Origin: Chondrosia reniformis
Taxonomy: Eukaryota; Porifera; Demospongiae; Chondrillida; Chondrillidae
Length of the DNA: 64,000 nt
NCBI GenBank assembly: GCA_947172415.1
Contig: OX359191.1
Span: 8,541,130 to 8,605,129, forward strand
Reading direction: 5' to 3'
Shown here: positions 59,395 to 64,000 of the stretch, piece after piece
Layout of the letters: each line of letters opens with the position of its first letter
Position numbering within the stretch: the first letter of the stretch is position 1
The notes under the pieces: generated by a model
Seen by the model: the letters and a program-made list of their open reading frames with translations, nothing else
What the model was told of the DNA's origin: nothing
Database searches by the model: none
Position numbers and translations under genes: made by a program

Positions 59395-62300
59395 TCACAA
59401 GTCTTTCTCTTCATTTGGTGGATCAGTACTTTGGTAAGCAGGATTACTTTTAATGTCAATTTCTTCGCATTTACTGTAAAGAAAAGAGGAAATACAGAGA
59501 TGTCGCATACAGTACAATGAAAAAGAATATATTAACAACAGAAATATTTAAATTCCTAACTTGTTTGATGATGCAACCTCATACTCATTGTCTTTAGCTG
59601 TCTTAGTTGTTTGCTGCTTGTTTAGACATGGATAAAATCGTACAACTATAAATACAATAACAATAATGAGTCCTAAAGCAACAATCACTGCTAAAATTGC
59701 GCCAACTGCTATTCCTGCTATTTGTCCTGTCATCAGTGCATTAGGAGTAGGAGTAGGAGTAGGAGGCGGAGTAGGAGTAGGATTTGCTACAGAAACAGAA
59801 AAATCTCATTATAAATTGAATAAATAGGACACTAATAGAGTATTGTAATGATACCTACATAGGTTCACACATAAAGACACTCCACAACTCAACAGTCAAG
59901 GAATTAAATGGACACAGGGGGTATCCCCTATTGGAAGTTAAATGCCATTTTGGCACCAAGAGTGGTAGCAGGTTCTATATAGCAAATAGAGGTCCTACAT
60001 ATACACTGTAAATGACAGTTCTTTCCATCATTTCTAGCACAGTTATCCTATATGTCCATCATTCATTTTAGCTATTGTCCGAGCTAAAGTCAACGACTTC
60101 ACATTATGAATGTCATTGTGAGTGAATATTCTTAGATAACATTTTGATACATTATAAGTTTAGTTCTCTATAGGCTTTTGTACAGAGTAGGCATAGCAAA
60201 TGGCGCATTAGATTTTTCATGATATTTTGAAAATACATATACACCTTCACAATCAGAAGACAGACTCATGCTCATCTTCCTTCCGTAGCCCTCTACACAA
60301 GTACAATAGCTAGCAAAGCCACCCGGAGATATAGAGTTAGCAGGACAGTTCTGACAAGATTCAGATGAAGTCAAACTATTCAAGGCAATGTGAAACTGGT
60401 TTTCAAGACACCCTACAAAATAGGAAGTATACATACGTATAGATCTGTAATTAATAATTGAAAATGCATGTACATTTTTCATGTACATTTCACTTACTTG
60501 TAACTATAACGGATTCACTGGATAAACAAGACACGTCTTCTGTTACTCTTACATAAACAGTCACATTATATTGAATGTTCTCTGTTAGGTTAGTAAGAGT
60601 TTCTGAAGGGGAACCTCCTACATCTTGATTGAATACTACATCTCCATTGTCACCTGTAACAGTTACTCTATACATAGGTGTCCATCCATCAGCTATTGCT
60701 ACATTCCACATTGCAATTACAGATGTTCCATCAAGTCTAACATTTATCTTATCTACTTTTGGACATGCTGCAGATAGGAAATATACACAAAGTGCATTAA
60801 AAATTACTCATACAAGAACTCTATACACGTACTGTACATATTTAGTTGGTTATATGTACAGTAAGTGAATACCTGTACGTTCTTAAATATTTGGTCTTAT
60901 ATAGCACAAAATGTTTGAGATGAAATTCATAGTACATACGTACATGTATGCACAAACTAGAGTATAGCAGATGATTTACTAAATTTTCAATGACCTTCAC
61001 AATCTGCTTTTAAATTTGAAGTTTGTCTTCCATAGTCCTCCTCACAGGTACAGCTACTGGCAAAGCCACCGGGAGAAACAGAATTTGCAGGACAGTCCAG
61101 ACAGACGGTACTTGATGTGTAGTATCGATTTAAGCGACATCCTATATACATATATATAAATTATGTCATTATTATACTGTTACAGTATTTAAATATTTAT
61201 AAAAAATGCTTCTATAGATTCCTATACGTATTTCAAATTTACAACTTATTTATAACTATTGCAACATACCGCAAGTAGCCTCATTTGGTACCTATAACAG
61301 CATCCGAAAAAAACAATAATTGTTTGGACATAAGTAGTAGTAATAAGTAGTATATGTAATATCAAAAATAAGCAAGAGGAAATAAAATTTAATACACAAC
61401 ACTACACAACAGTGATTACATATTTAAGTGGAAGCTCCATTAACAAACTCTTGAACTATATAGTTCTCTATATTAAACTATATACCCTATGAAAGTCCCT
61501 TCAAATAACCAAACCTGTGTTTACAGTTATTCTAGCAATATTATAAAGTAAAGAATGCTTCAATATATATACAAACATGAAACCACACATTTTTACTCCC
61601 ACAAGGTTTATACATTTCCATTTCATATTCCTCATGTTCACGATGCAAACATTTTTAGAGAGCATGTTTTCAGGGTTAAAATTTTTGACAATGTATGCAT
61701 GTTTCAAAAAGAGCTCACTCCAGATTGTCCTTCTATTTGAGCAAAGAATGCTGTTGGTGCAGACACAACTGTATACCTGTATAAGAGGGTGGGGTATCTA
61801 ATTATTGTATGTATACCTGTATAAGGGGGTGGGGTATCTAATTATTGTATGTATACCTGTATAAGGGGGTGGGTATCTAATTATTGTATGTATACCTGTA
61901 TAAGGGGGTGGGGTATCTAATTATTGTATGTATACCTGTATAAGGGGGTGAGGTATCTAATTATTGCATGTATACCTGTATAAGGGGGTGGGGTATCTAA
62001 TTATTGTATGTATACCTGTATAAGGGGGTGGGGTATCTAATTATTGTATGTATACCTGTATAAGTGTGTCAACCAATTTATTCATATATTAATTTTATAA
62101 GGGACAACATGTAATACATTGAATATGGTTGCCATTTTCCCATACCTTCACTACTTGAAGTATTTTCTAATAACTCTTTAATCTTACCAAAATTTTAATT
62201 CAAGAGCGTTGTTATAATCTGGTGCTGTCCATGTAAAAGTTACAGAATTCAGTATTGTGTTGACTCGGGATTGTGAAATTGCTTGCTATATATATAAAAT

Positions 62301-62900
62301 ACAGTCTTGAAACTGAAATTATAAAATAAATAGCAAGTTGAAACCTAAAGAATACATAATGTATTCACTATACATCTCTCCTGCTTACCCCTCCACACAG
62401 AGTGTGTGCATCTTCTTGGAGTTCCGCTGGTACACTCCAGTTTCCCACAAGTGCTGAATCAACAATGTATTCTTCACTTTTATTTCTTGCTACAATCATA
62501 TATCCTCTTAAAGTTCCTGTATCCCCTGTGAGCGTTACTGCATGGAATTATGACAGTGTATGCATATTATATGCTTTGAGCTTATGTATACATATAGAGT
62601 AGTATAGTATAAAAATACATTTATCAAATTCTTACCATTGTAGCTTTGTCCACAGTTGTATGTGAAGTTGGACATGTTATCAAATCCCTCAACTATCAAT
62701 TCAAAGCATTTAGTGAAGCCAAATGAAGCCAAATTAGTTGAATTACACGCGAAATTGTCCTGAAACATTGTCTTGTTGTTATCAGAATAATGCATGGGAA
62801 ATATATCACCACACGATTCTTCTGTAGCTCCAGTAGGCTCACAGTCAACTTGACAGAAGAGGTAAGATATCAGTAAATAACATAGTCTCCTCCTAAACAT
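59395..62900 (-). CDS. Reeler/Cys-rich/FN3 single-pass receptor-like protein, B
   Basis: Ten exons (62636-62900, 62389-62537, 62188-62285, 61719-61776, 61270-61291, 60995-61141, 60498-60767, 60245-60412, 59561-59786, 59395-59473) total 494 codons. The first exon is almost identical to that of receptor A. The Reeler domain again ends TVVSAPTAFFAQIEGQSG. Two GCC2/GCC3-like modules (CLDCPANSVSPGGFASSCTC and CQNCPANSISPGGFASYCTC) flank one FN3-like domain. A Pro/Thr stalk (PTPTPPPTPTPTPNA) precedes the membrane segment IAGIAVGAILAVIVALGLII. The tail carries DNEYEVASS and SNPAYQS; the latter is an NPxY motif (residues 478-481), which binds PTB adaptors or clathrin adaptors in other receptors. Compared with receptor A it lacks the two extra beta modules and gains a second Cys-rich module. 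Ligand and pathway are unknown. Confidence 0.77.
61766..62060. repeat. 40-bp tandem repeat overlapping a receptor B splice acceptor
   Basis: About seven units of GTATACCTGTATAAGGGGGT plus GGGGTATCTAATTATTGTAT. The first copy contains the true acceptor and first bases of exon 61719-61776 (minus strand CTTATACAG|GTATAC), and each further copy repeats that junction as a decoy. Confidence 0.93.
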
Positions 62901-63849
62901 AATGCTGCAAAGGAAATGAACAAATAACATTCAGATCTGCTAAGACAGATCTAGAGAATGGATGGATCAATGCAAAACTGTGAAATGGTAACTGAAGAAC
63001 TATAGTAGTAATGCTGGCCCATAGAACAAGATCCCTGTAAGTGTACTAATGGGTAAATGGGTAGTTATATTCTACGCCCCTTTTAACAGGTATATGTAGA
63101 TATAGCCTATTACAAGTAAAGGCAGTGAAACAGTTAGACGCCAGCATATGATTAACTAGACAAGCCATCGTACTGCATATATATGTAGTATTAAGGAAAG
63201 TGAGGCTAACTAGAGTTATTTCAACATTCGATATAATAGCGTGGAACTACGTATATATATTCATACTAGATGATTCGCTTGCTGAGAAGATTTAAAGGAA
63301 AACGACTACCTTTCTTGTGTTATACAATGATGCAGCATAAAAACGAACCTTGCTTTCGTTGTTAGGGAGTAGACAACTTTTAAGGATTCCTAAGCTAACT
63401 ACCTTCACACGAGCCCGAACATGAGAACGTATATATACGGACTATACCCCGATAAATAACGAAATTCATTGAGGATATGAGGGTATTAAATACTTTGTCT
63501 GGTATTTGACCTTTTGTTTGTCATATATACCGGTAGTCACACTTTTATAATTAGTACTTCTAAGCAACAGTAATATATAGCGTTTCCTTGATCCAGTATT
63601 ATACACAACTCATTTGCATGATGATATTAAAATCAATCACATAGCAAGTGTACTCTATACCAAAGTTAGGTTCCTGATCAAACTTTATGAAATGTTAGGA
63701 AATCATCCTCTGATAGTACATGTTTGAACATTAGTACTTAGGTGTATATACAAGTACAATAATACAATTAATAAAGACAGTGTACATGTATACAGTTATT
63801 TGATGGTTCATATCTTTTCTCTGCTTTACTTGTTTATTACATCTACATA
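62901..63849. other. Upstream region of receptor B
   Basis: Probably holds the receptor B promoter. About 500 bp are similar to the region upstream of receptor A. No coding segment is recognised before the partial frame at 63850. Confidence 0.6.
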
Positions 63850-64000
63850 TCAGTCGTCAGAAAGTGAATCTGATGAAGACAATGGTAGAGCGGAGTCACT
63901 CTCTTTCAATGAAACATCATCGTTCTCTTTAGCAACATCTGTCTCTACTTCTTCAATTAACTCTTTTCCATTCACCAAATCACAAGAATTAGAGGAGCTT
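63850..64000 (-). CDS. C-terminal fragment of an unidentified protein (runs off right edge)
   Basis: An open minus-strand frame of about 49 codons ends at the stop 63850-63852 and continues past the window edge. It is acidic and Ser-rich: VNGKELIEEVETDVAKENDD, then SLKESDSALPLSSSDSLSDD at the end. There is no Met requirement because it is a terminal exon or part of one. It could be the cytoplasmic tail of another receptor in the cluster or an unrelated gene; nothing in it is diagnostic. Confidence 0.5.
   Translation of the reverse strand, partial: SSSNSCDLVNGKELIEEVETDVAKENDDVSLKESDSALPLSSSDSLSDD

Overview
This is AT-rich, intron-rich eukaryotic DNA. Every conserved gene belongs to animals: IFT74, SLC25A11, SRRD, a SAM-domain protein, a collagen-C1q protein, AP2M1, PIGP, a p53-family pair, a deoxynucleoside kinase, NHP2, TMEM222 and Reeler-domain receptors. 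Genes are packed closely, several pairs share head-to-head starts 60-400 bp apart, and most introns are short. I infer an early-branching animal, most likely a demosponge of the Amphimedon type. That assignment is inference and no single base proves it. Exon models were built by hand from GT/AG junctions and phase. For every complete multi-exon gene except the second p53 copy, the exons add up to a whole number of codons.

Left third (1-27 kb): IFT74 (-, 5' part) is head-to-head with SLC25A11 (+). SRRD, a SAMD15-like protein and a secreted collagen-C1q protein (all -) follow. AP2M1 (-) covers 12.7-25.8 kb and has one 8.3-kb intron. It is head-to-head with PIGP (+).

Middle (27-42 kb): two tandem + strand genes carry a divergent p53-family DNA-binding core, an N-terminal FSDLF peptide and a C-terminal heptad coiled coil. 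Upstream and downstream sequence was duplicated with them. Intron 1 of copy 2 holds two tandem roughly 1.1-kb foldback elements, and copy 2 has a splice-phase conflict. A 172-bp satellite array follows.

Right third (42-64 kb): a DGUOK-like kinase (-) is head-to-head with NHP2 (+), and TMEM222 (-) is head-to-head with a small SMP-domain (seed maturation protein-like) gene (+). A nearly identical 2.48-kb tandem duplication copies the TMEM222 5' exons, the SMP gene and part of the last exon of the next gene. Three related single-pass receptor genes (-) follow. Two of them have Reeler, Cys-rich and FN3-like domains plus tyrosine-containing tails. A partial acidic C-terminus ends the window.

Most promising for novelty: the p53-like pair, which appears to have lost the zinc site and uses a coiled coil in place of the usual oligomerisation region; the SMP-like gene; the Reeler receptor cluster; and a repeated pattern of tandem repeats that overlap splice junctions.
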